Shown one piece after another: positions 14,290-25,350 of a stretch of DNA of 64,000 nt. Both the position numbers and the translations under genes were made by a program. The DNA is taken from NCBI GenBank assembly GCA_963854835.1, contig OY978530.1, forward strand, positions 19,929,437 through 19,993,436, written 5' to 3'. The notes under the pieces were generated by a model. It was not told the origin of the DNA. It made no database searches and saw nothing but the letters and a program-made list of their open reading frames with translations. Source of the DNA: Megamerina dolium (lineage: Eukaryota; Arthropoda; Insecta; Diptera; Megamerinidae). Position 1 is the stretch's first letter; the number at the start of each line of letters is the position of its first letter.

Positions 14290-15125
14290 TTTGGACTTAC
14301 TTACTTACTTACTTATGTGGCCATTACAACCGAAAATCGACTTAGGCCGAACCTAGCATGCTTCGCTAGCTGGCGCCAGTTAGAAATTCCAAACGCCGTC
14401 AGGTTCTTCTGTACTTGGTCTTTCCACCGGAGGTTAGGTCTTCCTCTTCTGCGTCGTCCTCTAGCGGGTTCCGAATACAACACCTTCTTAGCTGGAGCGT
14501 GTTCTTACATTCGCTCGACGTGACCTAGGCAGCGCAGCCGCTGGATTTTGATGCTCTTTACTATGTCAATATCGGCATACAGCTCGTACAGCTCATGGTT
14601 GTACCTTATTCGGTACTCGCGACCAACGCAAATAGGTCCAAAGATCTTGCGTAGCACTTTTCTCTCGAAAACTCCTAACATTCTCTCATCTGAGGTGGAC
14701 ATTGTCCAAGCTTCGGCGTCATATGTAAGAACAGTCATGATGAGAGACTTGTAGAGTATGGTTTTCGTTACTCGAGAGAGGACCCGACTTCTCAATTGCT
14801 TACTTAGTCCAAAGTAACACCTGTGAGCAAGACTGATCCTTCTCAATATCTCCAGGCTGACGTCATTGCTGGTGTTAATGCTGGTTCAAGGATAGATAAA
14901 GTCCTTCACTACTTCAAAAGCGTAGTTATTAACAGTGACGTGCTGTCCAAGACACCGGGACTGCTTGTTTGTTACACTAGGTACTTCGTCTTGCCCTCGT
15001 TCCATTCGGCGCGACTGTCTTTCCAACTCTGAGAATGCTGTACTGACTGCTAGCGTGTTCATGCCGATTATGTCAATGTCATCGACATAGACCAACAGCA
15101 TGGCACTTTTGTTGAAGATAGTGCC
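14290..15125 (-). mobile_element. RTE 3' fragment (copy B3), 5'-truncated
   Basis: (TTAC)n tail at the left, then the C-terminal third of ORF2 in antisense. Broken frames at 14846-14505 (VLTYDAEAWTMSTSDERML) and 15101-14886 (YVDDIDIIGMN, where other copies have YADD). Homology stops at gatagtgcc (about 15125). No target duplication was found. A perfect hairpin (15122-15154) marks the 5' junction. Confidence 0.9.
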
Positions 15126-15154
15126 TAAAGGGACTGTCTAAGTCCCTTTAGGCA
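15122..15154. repeat. Hairpin at RTE B3 5' junction
   Basis: Perfect 14-bp arms (tgcctaaagggact / agtccctttaggca) with a 5-nt loop gtcta. The outer four bases of the left arm coincide with RTE sequence. Same geometry as the B1 junction. Confidence 0.9.
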
Positions 15155-15172
15155 AGACATATGGTGGGTCCC

Positions 15173-15341
15173 ATAGAGTCCGCGGACGACCAAGAAACAC
15201 CTGGAGACGATCAATACTGGGTGAGCTAGCTGCTGCCGGCATCACATGGGAAGGCGCTAGATCAACTGCCCAAAACCGTGTGCGATGGCGAAGCCTTGTG
15301 GAGGCCCTATGCTTCAATTAGGAGTTTAAAGGAGAAAAAAA
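15173..15341 (+). mobile_element. Short 5'-truncated non-LTR insertion with 12-bp target duplication
   Basis: The duplication atggtgggtccc lies at 15161-15172 and 15342-15353. The 169-bp insert encodes the C-terminus of an RTE-like pol from another family: RVRGRPRNTWRRSILGELAA, then ITWEGARSTAQNRVRWRSLV and a stop, and then a short A-rich tail. Gly-Arg-Pro-Arg followed by Trp-spaced residues is characteristic of such C-termini. Confidence 0.85.
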
Positions 15342-15353
15342 ATGGTGGGTCCC

Positions 15354-16259
15354 TGAAATATAGAATATACATTTATATAAATGAATTATATATACCTTTA
15401 TATGAATTATTATTATACTTACTTCTACCTGAATTGTAATTATACTTACCTTACTCTATTTCATACTTACCATATGTTTTTGGGTGCTCGCATTTCGTAA
15501 GATGATCGTTTTTTACTCTTCTTAATCGGTCCTAGAAAAACAATCGTGCCTTTACGCGTTATATTAACTTCTTCCGACGTAAGCATTAAGAAGTAAACCG
15601 TAAATTGTATTTTTTAAGATAAAGATTGTCGTCAAACTAGAATAATTTTTATTATTGAACTATTGAAATAAACATTAAACAATAAACAACAATTAATGGA
15701 GTTTCACGACAATCGTTATTAATTTGAGAATCGGATCAAAAAATATATCTGAGAAATCGATGTCCAGAGTTTCTTTAACGGACTTGGTTAGGTGAGAAAG
15801 TAAAACCAAACGCGGTTAGCTGACCGTGGTGCAATTTTTCCTTTGAGCAAATTTGTCGAGTTCGGAACACTTTGGACATAGAACAAAGCACGTTCCGCCG
15901 ATTTTTAATTTGGAATCGGATTTTCAGTAAGTAAGTATAACTGTTTTATTACACATTCAATAACTATTTGAACATCCATCCATTCAATGCAATATTTAAT
16001 ATTTTTTAAATTTTATGATAATTATTATTGTTAAAATGCAACCCTGTTTGCCTCCGGTACGCTAAAGATAAAAGTTGGCCAAGTTGGCCATCTTTTATAC
16101 TTTGCGTTGAAGGGCACGGAGTGATTGGGCATCACTTGATACAAATTCATGTATTTTAACTCAGCTGTTAGTTGTGTATGACGGTTTGGCGTATATAAAG
16201 TATTCTATGGGCTTCGGCTATAACGCTGCACTGCGATGGTTTATTGCGTTGATACCTAG
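15354..16259. other. AT-rich non-coding stretch
   Basis: No gene is recognised. A small imperfect palindrome built on ttggcca lies near 16070-16100, and TATA-like cgtatataaagt near 16189-16200 lacks any supported transcript. Confidence 0.5.
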
Positions 16260-16324
16260 TGACAGCCGCCTAAGGGTGATCAGTAACGCTACATGCATTA
16301 CTGATCACCCTTAGGCGGCTGTCA
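16260..16324. repeat. Perfect hairpin, 27-bp arms
   Basis: The left arm 16260-16286 (starting tgacagccgcctaagg) is exactly complementary to 16298-16324, with an 11-nt loop. No element boundary is recognised here. Flanks are single-copy-looking AT-rich DNA. Confidence 0.95.
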
Positions 16325-16796
16325 AGTTAACGGTCTCGGTAACAATCTTGTCACGAGTTGTTTTTGTTTTCAATGTAAAATGAAAAATTGAGAGCGAGAG
16401 CAAGAGCGTAAGAACTGACCGAAAAAATCACAGGAGATTTGGCTATCGACACCGAATCACGAAATCACGGTAAGGGTTGCGTTGAGAATTTTTTTGCAAT
16501 TTATGCATTTGAGGAGCAAAATTTAATAATTTTAGAGGAAAAAGTATCGAATATGCGTGATAGCAACTTAATTTTTTTTTATTTATCGCATATTATATAT
16601 TTTGTCGTCTCTTCTAAATTAAATTTAAGTTATTTTTTATAAAGACGTTTTAGTCCTTAAGTTTTAAAATTTAAAACAAAAACAACTTACATTTAATTTA
16701 GACTTTTTTATAAAGTCGTTTTAAGGTGTGTGTGAGTTTGCCTAAATTAGTGTCTAAATTGTGAGTTCCTAAATTATTGGAATACGGCAGTGAATA
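16325..16796. other. AT-rich, nothing recognised
   Basis: No coding or structural feature is supported between the hairpin and the integrase fragment. Confidence 0.5.
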
Positions 16797-17306
16797 GTGA
16801 ATTTAGGAAATTTTCAAGCAAAAATGAAAAAATTAAAACTGGGTGTTAAAAAACTACATATAACACCGTACCATCCACAAGCAAATGGTTCTTTAGAAAG
16901 GAGCCACAGACCTTTAGCAGAATATCTTAGGAGTTTTGTTAAAGAAGATGGGTCAAATTGGGACCAATGGTTAGCATCAGCGATGCACGTACACAATAAC
17001 ACCATACATACTTCGACGAAACCTACACCATTCAGTGTCCTATAGGGTTTCAATATCGCTATGCCGACAAACCTAAAAACAAAAAGATCACCTCTGTACA
17101 ATACAGATGATCAAAATAAAGTATTAAAATACCAACTACAAAGGTCACACGAGTTAGTAAGGGAAAATCAAGAAAAACCAAAGAAATCAGCTAAAATTCA
17201 ATACGACAAAGGGATACATGTGGACGGCCCAGTAACGACGACTATTAAAATCGGACAAAATGGTAAAAAGTACCATAACAACTTACTACAACATTTTTAT
17301 CAATAA
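16797..17306 (+). pseudogene. Gypsy (412/mdg1-like) integrase C-terminal fragment
   Basis: The frame 16797-17045 carries the end of the integrase core: ITPYHPQANGSLERSHRPLA followed by LRSFVKEDGSNWDQWL and NNTIHTSTKPTPF. After one stop at 17043-17045 the C-terminal tail continues from 17061 to 17306, ending in KKYHNNLLQHFYQ. The ERSHR region lies near the catalytic Glu of gypsy integrases. RT and the first half of integrase are missing. Resemblance to the 412/mdg1 group is from motif style. No LTR was identified in the 148 bases before the next element. Confidence 0.8.
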
Positions 17307-17456
17307 GTAGTAGTAGTTTAACGAAGTAATAGTATTTGTGGTAGAAGAAAAAAAAAATGAAAATTCAGTTAGGATACAATAGTGTGAAGTAAGAATTATT
17401 AGTTAAGCTTCACACAATAATTTAATAAAACCCTTCCACCCAAACTTAGATTAGTA

Positions 17457-18607
17457 CCCGCTGTTTTGAATGGAGAGAAATGCTTAATGGCGTTTATCAC
17501 TCCATCTCTTGTGACTATCCTTTCAGCTTCCAATCTTTCATTCCTGTTTGCACTCTTGTGGGTGGCTTCCCAAGGATCTTCCGATCCAAAGCTTCCTGGA
17601 AAATGCACCTCCATCCGGTATTTTAGTGACTATTCGATTGTCTCTGTAAAGGACCCATTCGTTTTGCGAATTACTCCCAACATTGACACCGGGTCCTTTG
17701 ACATGATCCTCTGTAATCTACATACATCGGTCATATCTTGCATATTTAAGCAGAATTTCCTCCACGTTTTCCTTTTACAGTTGCGTAGAGTTTTCTTCAG
17801 CTCCCTTTTCTTTGACTTGTAGTCCCACGCGTTGGGATCCCCTCTCATGTGACGATTAAAAGCCTTCCTAGAGTCGTTCCTATGTCGGACGTAATCCCAA
17901 ACTGAATGGCCCTGTGGGCCGACATGGTTAGTCTATCCACAACCCTCCAATCCAAAATCCTATCCAACATTTTGACATTCGTCAGGGTAACATCAATGAC
18001 CTTGCAACGACGTGTGTCGACAAAGGTCGGTTCTGTTCCCCTATTGGCAACTTGTAGACCAAATCTTTTTATAAATTCGAGTAGACACTCTTCTCTATAG
18101 TTTTCATTACTGCTGCCCCACACCGAACAGTGCGCATTGGCATCGCAGCCCAAGATCAGACCAAGCCCCTTTCCATCACAGAATCTCACTAGAGCTTCCA
18201 CCTCTCTTAAAGGTGGTCCGTCTGGAGAATCGTATGGAAGGTATGCTGATGCGATCATAAATGATCCCGCACCGACACCTATTCTCACTACTGTGAGATC
18301 CGGCACGTATCCCATGTCTAACTAAAATTCATGTCCTCAACTTCCCCTGTGTTTGTGGATAAAACAAAGTGGTCTTTTGTTCAGATAGGCCTTTGATCCT
18401 TCCATGAAGGATCCAGGGCCCCTGAACCAGTGCAATGTCAATCTCATCCTCATCTAAGCTCCGCACCATCATTGCTGATGCTGCTTTGCTGTGGTGAATA
18501 TTGAGTTGACACATATTTAGTGGTCCTCGCGCGGGTCCACCTCCCGCCCTAATGGCTTCTTCCTTGCAGAATCTGCCACTAGCCCCATGCCAGGAGCAGC
18601 GTCGCAC
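17457..18607 (-). pseudogene. LOA ORF2 N-terminus: APE-type endonuclease and RT start
   Basis: The block 18607-18329 starts the endonuclease (MCQLNIHHSKAASAMMV, IALVQGPWI, where Glu is expected before Pro/Trp in active enzymes but Gly is seen). The block 18315-17845 has LGCDANAHCSVWGSS, VIDVTLTN and MSAHRAI, where Ser-Asp-His is the family norm; Asp is replaced by Ala. Block 17848-17630 and then 17614-17457 give the linker seen at window positions 3-280. Frame changes at about 18320, 17846 and 17620 break it. The loss of catalytic residues fits a dead copy. Confidence 0.8.
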
Positions 18608-20220
18608 CCCTCATACTGCATCTTTCTGGAATTTAACAACCGCCTGTTCATGACCGCAGTTGAGTCTCCCCCTGCGATATTGATGGCCTCCGCGTCCTCC
18701 TTGGGACACAGCATGGTGAGTACTACACCTGCCCTTTCTGCGTCGCCAAACTCTTCTGTGCGGATAACATTCCATTTGGAAGTGTCCTTCACACAGGCGT
18801 TCCGGCGCTGCAGCCTTCTGAAGATGATGTCGCTGGCCAAAGCATTGCCATGAGCAACAATCACCATCTTCCTCTTTGCCGACAAGACAGTTAGGCTGTC
18901 ACATTTGAGCTTTGCGCCCTCCCGCAAACCGGTTAGGTGCTCCACTGTCTTGCACAGCCATTGCTTGGATAGCTGATTTTTGCACCTTAGTACAATCAAT
19001 CCGCTCTCCACCCTTGCCCAGCCGACAAATCCAATGTCATTGACATCGTCTTCTAGGGACTCCATGGCATCCAACAAAGATACCTTGAAGGTACTGAGAT
19101 GAGTATCCTGCAGGCGCCCCTCTAGTGACAAGTCCATGACTCCCATAACGAGGTCAGCTTCCACTACTTGAGCGTAAGTCTTCCTAGCCATGGTGGGCTC
19201 GCCCTTTGCCTGCTCAGCCCGACGTTTAGGCTGTCTGCCAAGACCGCTCGGCCTAGGTGACGCATGCGATGCCTGTGAGTTCCCTGGGTTAACAATCTGA
19301 CCAGATTGTCCACCCCGCTCATCACCCCCCGATGTCGGATTTCCCTGCCCCGTCGTTCCCGGAGCTACCCTACCCGTGTTAGGCTTGGGCTTCGAGCCTC
19401 TTTTGGTGCGACTGACTGCCTTTATAATTGGCCATCCATCTCTCCGAGCACTTGCCCCTTTCGGTGTCTGCGTGGAAGAATTATCAACCTTCTCAAGGGA
19501 CGGTTGTCCATCCTTCCCAGCATCCACTTCAATTGGCCCCTCTGTCGTCTTCGGATGAGGCTCCTCAGGCGTTGAACTTTTCAAAGTGGTTCCAGAGCTA
19601 TCGCCCCTGAACCTCTTCCCCGAGTTCACCACCTCTAAGGTCGACTAATCTTGCAGAAGCCCACTGAGTTGGCCCGAGAGCTGCTCAATGGTCTTCTCCG
19701 ACGACTTCATGGCCTATTTACGTTGTCTCTTTCTCTTCTGCGTCTCCCGTTTCTTCAACAGGATTCGCTCTACTCTGGAGACTCCGTCCTCTTCGATTAT
19801 ACCTGATAAAGCTAACGATTCCGCTCCACTAGGAGCGTCTTCGTCTACACCACCAGATGTTCGGTCCGATATTTTACGCTGCCTACAAACCGGCTTCCTT
19901 GCCGACCTGGTGACACCATCCCCTTCGTTCAACACCGTCGCAGCCGCCAGCTTAAGTCTTTCGAGAACCGTTCCGTCCACTACGACAGATGCTGCCATTG
20001 ATTTTGGGCTGGCTAGAAGCTCGGCTTCTATGGAAGCCTCATTTTCCGCCACACCCTCCACTACTTTTCCCGCCGTGGCTATCAGCACTACTTCGCATGA
20101 GGCAATGATGTCCGCCATTGCAGGAATTTCGTTCTGAGTTCCAGAAGTGGGAACGAGTGGTGCAGCTAACAGCTCGGCCTCTCGTGAAGCCGTATCGTTT
20201 TCCGTTCCACCCGTTAACAC
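18517..20220 (-). pseudogene. LOA ORF1 (gag-like), two in-frame TAG codons
   Basis: One frame runs from about 20220 to 18517 and is interrupted only by TAG at 19714-19716 and TAG at 19645-19647. The first block is Ala/Glu-rich ([17 protein letters not shown]) and ends in a basic run (KKRETQKRKRQRK). The middle is Pro/Gly/Lys-rich and the C-terminal block (VVEADLVMGVMDLSLEG, VIVAHGNALASDIIFRRLQ) looks folded. ORF1 proteins bind element RNA. I see no clear CCHC knuckle before the end. The 3' end overlaps the start of ORF2. No ATG is evident at the 5' limit, so the start is uncertain; MADIIASC near 20117 is a candidate. Confidence 0.75.
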
Positions 20221-20779
20221 CCATGCAACCCCCAGATATTTGGATCGAGATCCGCTTTTTGGGTTTTTACAGTCAAAGTTGTTAACACGAGTTGCGAAGA
20301 AGTAAATGTCCGCCTGAGCAGAGATTCGCAGTACGCAGGTAAGGCTACTTATTATGGAGGGCGCCAGGTATCCGTAAGCTCACGTTAGCGACCGGGCTAT
20401 TTGAAAAAGGGGCCCCCAGCCAGGCTGATTTTCGGCACGGATCGCTTAACACTTAACGCTTAATCCAGCCCCTCACCTCCGATCATGATAAGAGTACGTT
20501 GCCGAATGCTGTACTATTGAAGAGGAACAAGCCCTCACCAACTTACTCTTATCTTAGCTAGATACCGCCTGACATCGTACAGGCTAAACTGTGGTATCTA
20601 TATTCAGTCAGGACCCTCGAGGCGGGTTCAGTGGAGGATTTTGCCGACCACTTAAAAAATTAAATATACTACGCGTTTTTATTCATATACATATTTGGTG
20701 CCTCCTGTCAGATACAACGACCACTTGTCGTATATTTTATTAAAGTCTTTTTGATCAATTGAACTTGCGTACTTCGGCA

Positions 20780-21296
20780 TATGCTTCAATTGTGCGCCTG
20801 GGAAAGGAAATTCAGCTAGATTTCGAACCAGATCAGGTGAACTGCGTGATCTTTTACTCAGCCGAGTAAATCAACATTATGATCGTTTTTTGCATCATCA
20901 TTTCGATCTGATCGGTAAGCTGAGGAACCTGAAATACCACATGAGGAGTTGCTTGCTTCAACAGAGAAGTTGCACACCACAATATGCATCAAATTACAAC
21001 GCCGTATGGCTCACCGAAATACAGTTCAGGCCAAGATTTTAACAGTCAACCAAGTGGCTGACATGCGCTTGGATCCGGTATCAATTCCCCGATTTGACAG
21101 AAAGCCTTCGAGTTGGTTGGCTGACTTGGATCCAACTTACAAACTGAGCAAGCTTCGCCAATGCGTCGACCAAGAGGGTGTTCCGATGATTGGTGGATTG
21201 TATATTGGTGGTTATGAGGAACTGTGGTCGGAATTGAAACGCCGCTACGACAATCACCGTTTATTGACAGTAACGCATGTACAGAGCTTTCTTTTT
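20780..21296 (+). pseudogene. BEL/Pao gag fragment
   Basis: The frame around 20949-21302 includes VSIPRFDRKPSSWLADLD and ELWSELKRRYDNHRLLTV, which follow the gag pattern of BEL/Pao elements (Pro-x-Phe-x-Gly/Arg-x-Pro ... Leu-x-x-Arg-Tyr-x-x-x-x). The 60-odd residues normally between these motifs are shortened, so there is an internal deletion. The upstream sequence 20780-20950 reads as degraded gag in other frames. No LTR was found. Confidence 0.6.
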
Positions 21297-22260
21297 TTTT
21301 GAGTCGCAAAAGAAAGAAGAGAATATATAGAGAAGAAATATATGGACATGTTCATTTCTCTCTCTCACTATCTAATCCACATTCAAAAAATCGTTAAGGT
21401 CGTGTGCCTTTGAACGATGCCCAAAATCAATATACGCAAATGGTAAATGAAGGATAATGAGAAACACCGATGAGAGGGAGAGAAAGAGAAATGAACGAAG
21501 TCCATGTATCAACGTACTGTCATCTACCGTAATCCATGCGAAGCTGGGAAAACACAAACTGTGCGTGACATGTCGTACAACCTGTCGCGCGTCTCACTCA
21601 TCGACAACATCAGATGACAAGACTCTGATACTTTTGTAAACATCCCGCCGCCCTTGCAATATTATTGCAAAATAGACGTGTGTCTACACCAGACTCAGAT
21701 CTCAAACCACATTCTTTACAAACAGATAGAATGTGGTCAAAACCTGAGGACATAGCACAAGATACGTTCGGAGATTCCCAGCGTTAATAAGTTGTCAAAA
21801 CAAAGGAGATCGGTAATCTAATGGGTCGCAACGCTAGCGACGGTGCACATGGTTAGACGCGGTTTTTCGCGCGTGACTTTGACCGCGACTCGTGTCCGGA
21901 AAAGGATTTACATGTAATGGTTATGATATTGGCACGATGACGTGTGCGGTATTGGCTAGGCAGTCACACAGCCGCAAGCGCCGAATCCATGCTGTCTGCA
22001 TACCGCGATGGCTGGACCGGATAGTATATAGCACGTCGATAGAACAGCATGTTGGCATCGAAAGGTTGCTTGTTAACATTGATGGTGGTGGTTGACGATG
22101 GATGGGTGCTGGCTGAGGCGGACAGGCCGATGTTGTTAGTGATGACAACTCTGTCGCCGATGAAGACGACTCTGATGCAACAGAAGGCTCTGAAGATATG
22201 GAAATTATAGGGGTCGACAATAGACACGATACCAAATTTCCACGAATTAATAGTAATTTG
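21297..22260. other. Unassigned stretch with some GC-richer coding-like segments
   Basis: No gene is recognised. The minus strand 22317-21964 is open for 117 codons and Ala/Thr-rich at its start, in frame with the possible exon to its right, but shows no known motif. Confidence 0.4.
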
Positions 22261-22446
22261 TTGTTCGATTGTTATCGTTGGTGTCGCTATTGCTGCAACT
22301 GCTGTTGCTGAGTACATTGCCGCAGCTGCTGTTGTGCTGGACGTTGTGTATAATGTGATAGGTCACATTAATAGGTTGCTGTTGCTATTGCAGTTGCTGC
22401 CACCACTAGTAGATAAATTGGAAGACGTTGAAGAAGAAGAAGCTTA

Positions 22447-22617
22447 TGATGAATCTGACTGAGAAGATTTCGAAGATTGTTGCGGCGATTGTTTTTGTTT
22501 ATTTCTGAGGGCCGATAGATGGCAGCGCGCCTCCAACGTCGGTGGGTAGTTAGTCCGTCGCCGAAACTTCCACGGATTCTCGGGTTGTAGTCGTGATCTT
22601 TTCCGCTTGATGGGCAC
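22447..22617 (-). CDS. Possible host exon, basic and Ser/Gln-rich, unidentified
   Basis: On the minus strand a plausible acceptor (ttttccag) precedes 22617. It opens a GC-richer frame reading VPIKRKRSRLQPENPW, then FRRRTNYPPTLEARCHL, then a Gln/Ser tail ending at TAA (22444-22446). The same frame stays Ser/Asn-rich past that stop to 22363 and then Ala-rich to 21964, which suggests either a final exon plus UTR or a decayed longer exon. The basic start resembles a nuclear localisation signal. I do not recognise the protein. The composition contrasts with the AT-rich surroundings. Chance is possible. Confidence 0.3.
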
Positions 22618-22646
22618 CTGGAAAACACATCATAAATTATTGATAT

Positions 22647-23030
22647 ATGGATAAATTAACATTTGTCTTCCTTGAGTGCCAAAAACAACTGCCTGAAATT
22701 CGCATAACAATTCAAAACCAAGCTCTCTACATTTTGTCCAGTGAGAGTTTGCTGTACATTGAGGGAAACGTAGTTTTGAATGAGTATACTATTTCCCACA
22801 ATATTAACTTTCCAAACAATTGTGTAGTTTATTTTTTTGATGAAATTCGCTATGAAATTAATGGTATATAAATCGGTCGAAGACCAGCAGACTCTGCAAA
22901 ATCTACACTAATCTCTCCTCTAACACTATCATTCCGAAGTTGGGATTATTATTATAATCCGATAATGAATAGTACTACAAATCATTTATGGAATGTAAAA
23001 TGGAACAAGTGCAGAATATCCCACTTATGG
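22647..23030 (+). pseudogene. Polinton/Maverick-like major capsid fragment
   Basis: The open part 22647-22871 reads QNQALYILSSESLLYIEGNV and later CVVYFFDEIRYEINGI. The next in-frame codons after the TAA continue EIDRS-like sequence at about 22872. This order (QxLYILPSES-YIEG ... FLFDEIRYELNGVEIDR) is one I associate with the double jelly-roll capsid protein of insect Polintons; identification is from memory. Only about 80-100 residues of a protein that is normally several hundred remain. It lies on the same strand as the capsid remnant at 7522-14180. Confidence 0.5.
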
Positions 23031-23447
23031 TTTTATAGGTCAATAGTGATTATATTCGAAAAAAAAATCAAGTATTTACCGTTAACGAAAGAATGAAAAA
23101 AGAAGTTTGATTGTTGCATACAAACAAAACATTTACAGCACAAGAATTTCATCATTAAAGCACCATTTTGTTCTAAGGTGTTGGATAAAGATATGCAAAA
23201 CAAGTCTGTTGGCTTACACATCATCATCATGAACTTCGATGAAGTGAAAAATTATCGCCGTTTACATTTGAAAAATACTAAAATCTATGTGAAATGAAGA
23301 CAGACAAAATTGTTGCGGGAAGAAATTTGTAAATTTAAACAGATCTACGAATTGAATAAAATTATTCGTGATAATTTTCAGTCTATGTATTCAAAATATC
23401 TAATACATTCACTGTACATGTACATTATGATACAAATAAAAATAATT
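23031..23447. other. AT-rich, nothing recognised
   Basis: Several short coding-like patches, but no motif that I can name. Confidence 0.4.
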
Positions 23448-23725
23448 AAATATGTGGCACTTAGAGCCCCGAAGGCTCATTGGCCTAGCTTCTCTTCAAT
23501 TACTGTTGTGCGTGTTAAATTTGGGACAGTATTAGAAGGGACCTACTTATTTTAGCGGGTTCCGAACTGCAGAACGACATCACTTTTTTGAGCTTTGTCA
23601 CAGAGTTCTATTTAGAAGCTTTTCATGGCAAGTTGTTGCTGTCGAAAGAATTGGCAATTGCTTGCCGACAGGTGGGTATCGTTCGAAAGAAAAATTTTTT
23701 CGATATTAAATTTGTTATGCACATT
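23448..23725 (-). mobile_element. SINE, head-truncated copy (S1)
   Basis: The body matches 46085-46370 and 47825-48110 (atatgtggcactt ... cttgccgacaggtggg ... aaatttgttatgca). It stops before the tRNA-like head, so it is 5'-truncated. No target duplication is evident. Confidence 0.8.
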
Positions 23726-23972
23726 GATGTGTTTTTGATGATTGTTGCTGTCGTGATCCTCTGGATCACAAAGCAACTTCCAAGCTTGCATTCCCAACAC
23801 TCTGAATGGTTTGTCTTTCACCATCTTTGATATTCCGATGAAGGACTTTACGTTTCTGCACATAAGCTCCTTTCTCGCTTTTTTAAATAATGCTCTTGTA
23901 GGAGCCAAAATTTTATTTCCTGTAAAGAAAATAAATTGAAAAAATAATATACATTTAATATATGTGTACATA

Positions 23973-24839
23973 CGAGGGCGGATTAATAAAGAAGCTACCT
24001 AAGTACGAAAAAGGCAGCACAAACACAAACATTTTTTTTTTGACATTGCGATCTTTCAAACGTCAGCTATTAAAATTTCACCCAAATTCATCGATTAGTT
24101 TATTTGTTGTAGTCGTTTGAAGTAACCAACTTTTGTGTTTCTCGAAAAATGGAAAAAGCAAATTTCGTGCGGTGATTAAACACTATTATTTGAAAGGGAA
24201 AACGGCAAAAGAGACAAAAGAAAAGCTCGATAAACATTACGGTGAGTCTGCTCCGTCAGATTAAATGGTAAAATATTGGATTGCTGAATTTAAACGCGGC
24301 CGAACAAGCAATGCGACAACACCATCAACAGGAAGGCCAATAGAAAATATCAAGAAAATCCTCGATATCGTTATGAATGATCGCGTTGAAATGGTAAACA
24401 TCTCATATGAACGTGTGTTCAACATTTTGCATGAACATTTGCATATGAAAAAGCTATCGGCAAGATGGGTGCCGCGTTTGCTCAGTGTCGAACAAAAACA
24501 CAGCATTAGATACGATGCTAAAATTACGTGAAATACACTCCGAATTGGTTGATCATCCACCTTATAGTCCAGATTTAGCTCCTAGTGACTTTTTCCTGTT
24601 TCTAAACTTGAAAAAATGGCTCGCAGGAAAAAGATTCAGCTCAAACGAAGAAGTTATTACCGAAACTAACGCGTATTTTGAGGGGTTCCCGAATTCGTAT
24701 TATTCAGATGGTATAAAAAAGTTGGAATGTCGTCTTACTGTGTCGAAGTAAAAGGAGATTATATTGAGAAATAAATGGTTTTTGAAAAAAAGAAATGTTT
24801 TTTTCCTGCTTAGGTAGTTTCATTATCAATCCGCCCTCG
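23973..24839 (+). mobile_element. Mariner element, internally deleted
   Basis: Terminal inverted repeats cgagggcggattaataaaga (left) and the complement of aatccgccctcg (right) are flanked by TA (23971-23972 and 24840-24841). It contains a transposase remnant on the + strand. Confidence 0.92.
24149..24751 (+). pseudogene. Mariner transposase, middle deleted
   Basis: The N-terminal helix-turn-helix part (HYYLKGKTAKETKEKLD, STGRPIE, ARWVPRLLSVEQK) is joined near 24530 to the C-terminal catalytic end (PPYSPDLAPSDFFLFLNLKK). The segment that carries the first two Asp residues of the D,D34D triad is missing, and frames change at about 24260 and 24530. The third Asp motif, SPDLAPSD, remains. It cannot encode an active enzyme, but the ends could still be moved in trans. 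Confidence 0.9.
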
Positions 24840-24844
24840 TATAT

Positions 24845-25350
24845 TAGATAAAATTAACTTAACTCTTAAGTTCTATAATTGAGTGTGATGTTATATGCTT
24901 CGAAATGTGATATACATTTATCAGTCAATTGTTAGCTAATAATATTGTCTCACGAAATTATTATCACAGTATTCTTATCATAGTTCTACCGCAATTTCCG
25001 TGCAATATTTATTTTCAACTCAAACATTCTGTGACAGCATTTTTCCCACACAAATATTATTGGATCATTCTTATCACAGGTCAACCGCAATTATTATGGC
25101 AGATATATTTTTTCTAGTCGAATTTTCTACTAGAATATTACGAATTTTTTTTTACAAATATTCTTATTGCAACATTCTTATCACCAAATGAAAAAAATTA
25201 ATCAAGAACACTACAATGACTATGTAATATTTATTCATCAGTCAAACGCTGTCTAATAATATTTTCTCACACACACACTTATCTACACATATTTGAATAT
25301 AAATTTAGCAGTTGAAGAAAACCACAGTCTTCCTCGTATTCAAAGAAGAG
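24845..25350. repeat. AT-rich imperfect direct repeats
   Basis: The phrase attcttatcac with a following accgcaatt recurs near 24970, 25067 and 25168. A longer phrase (gtcaa..gctaataatatt..ctcac) recurs near 24925 and 25242. No coding sequence. Confidence 0.45.

Larger units (their letters stand above)
17455..20655 (-). mobile_element. LOA-type element, 5' half (copy A3)
   Basis: Contains 5' UTR (about 20655-20221), ORF1, and ORF2 through endonuclease into the first part of RT, where homology to copy A1 stops (about 17455). It is 3'-truncated, unusual for a simple insertion and more like deletion or rearrangement. The 5' end matches copy A2 to about ggattttgccgacc. Confidence 0.85.

Noticed and set aside
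24845..25350. CRISPR-like spaced repeats
   Set aside because: The repeats are few, imperfect, AT-rich and irregularly spaced, in a eukaryotic transposon landscape.
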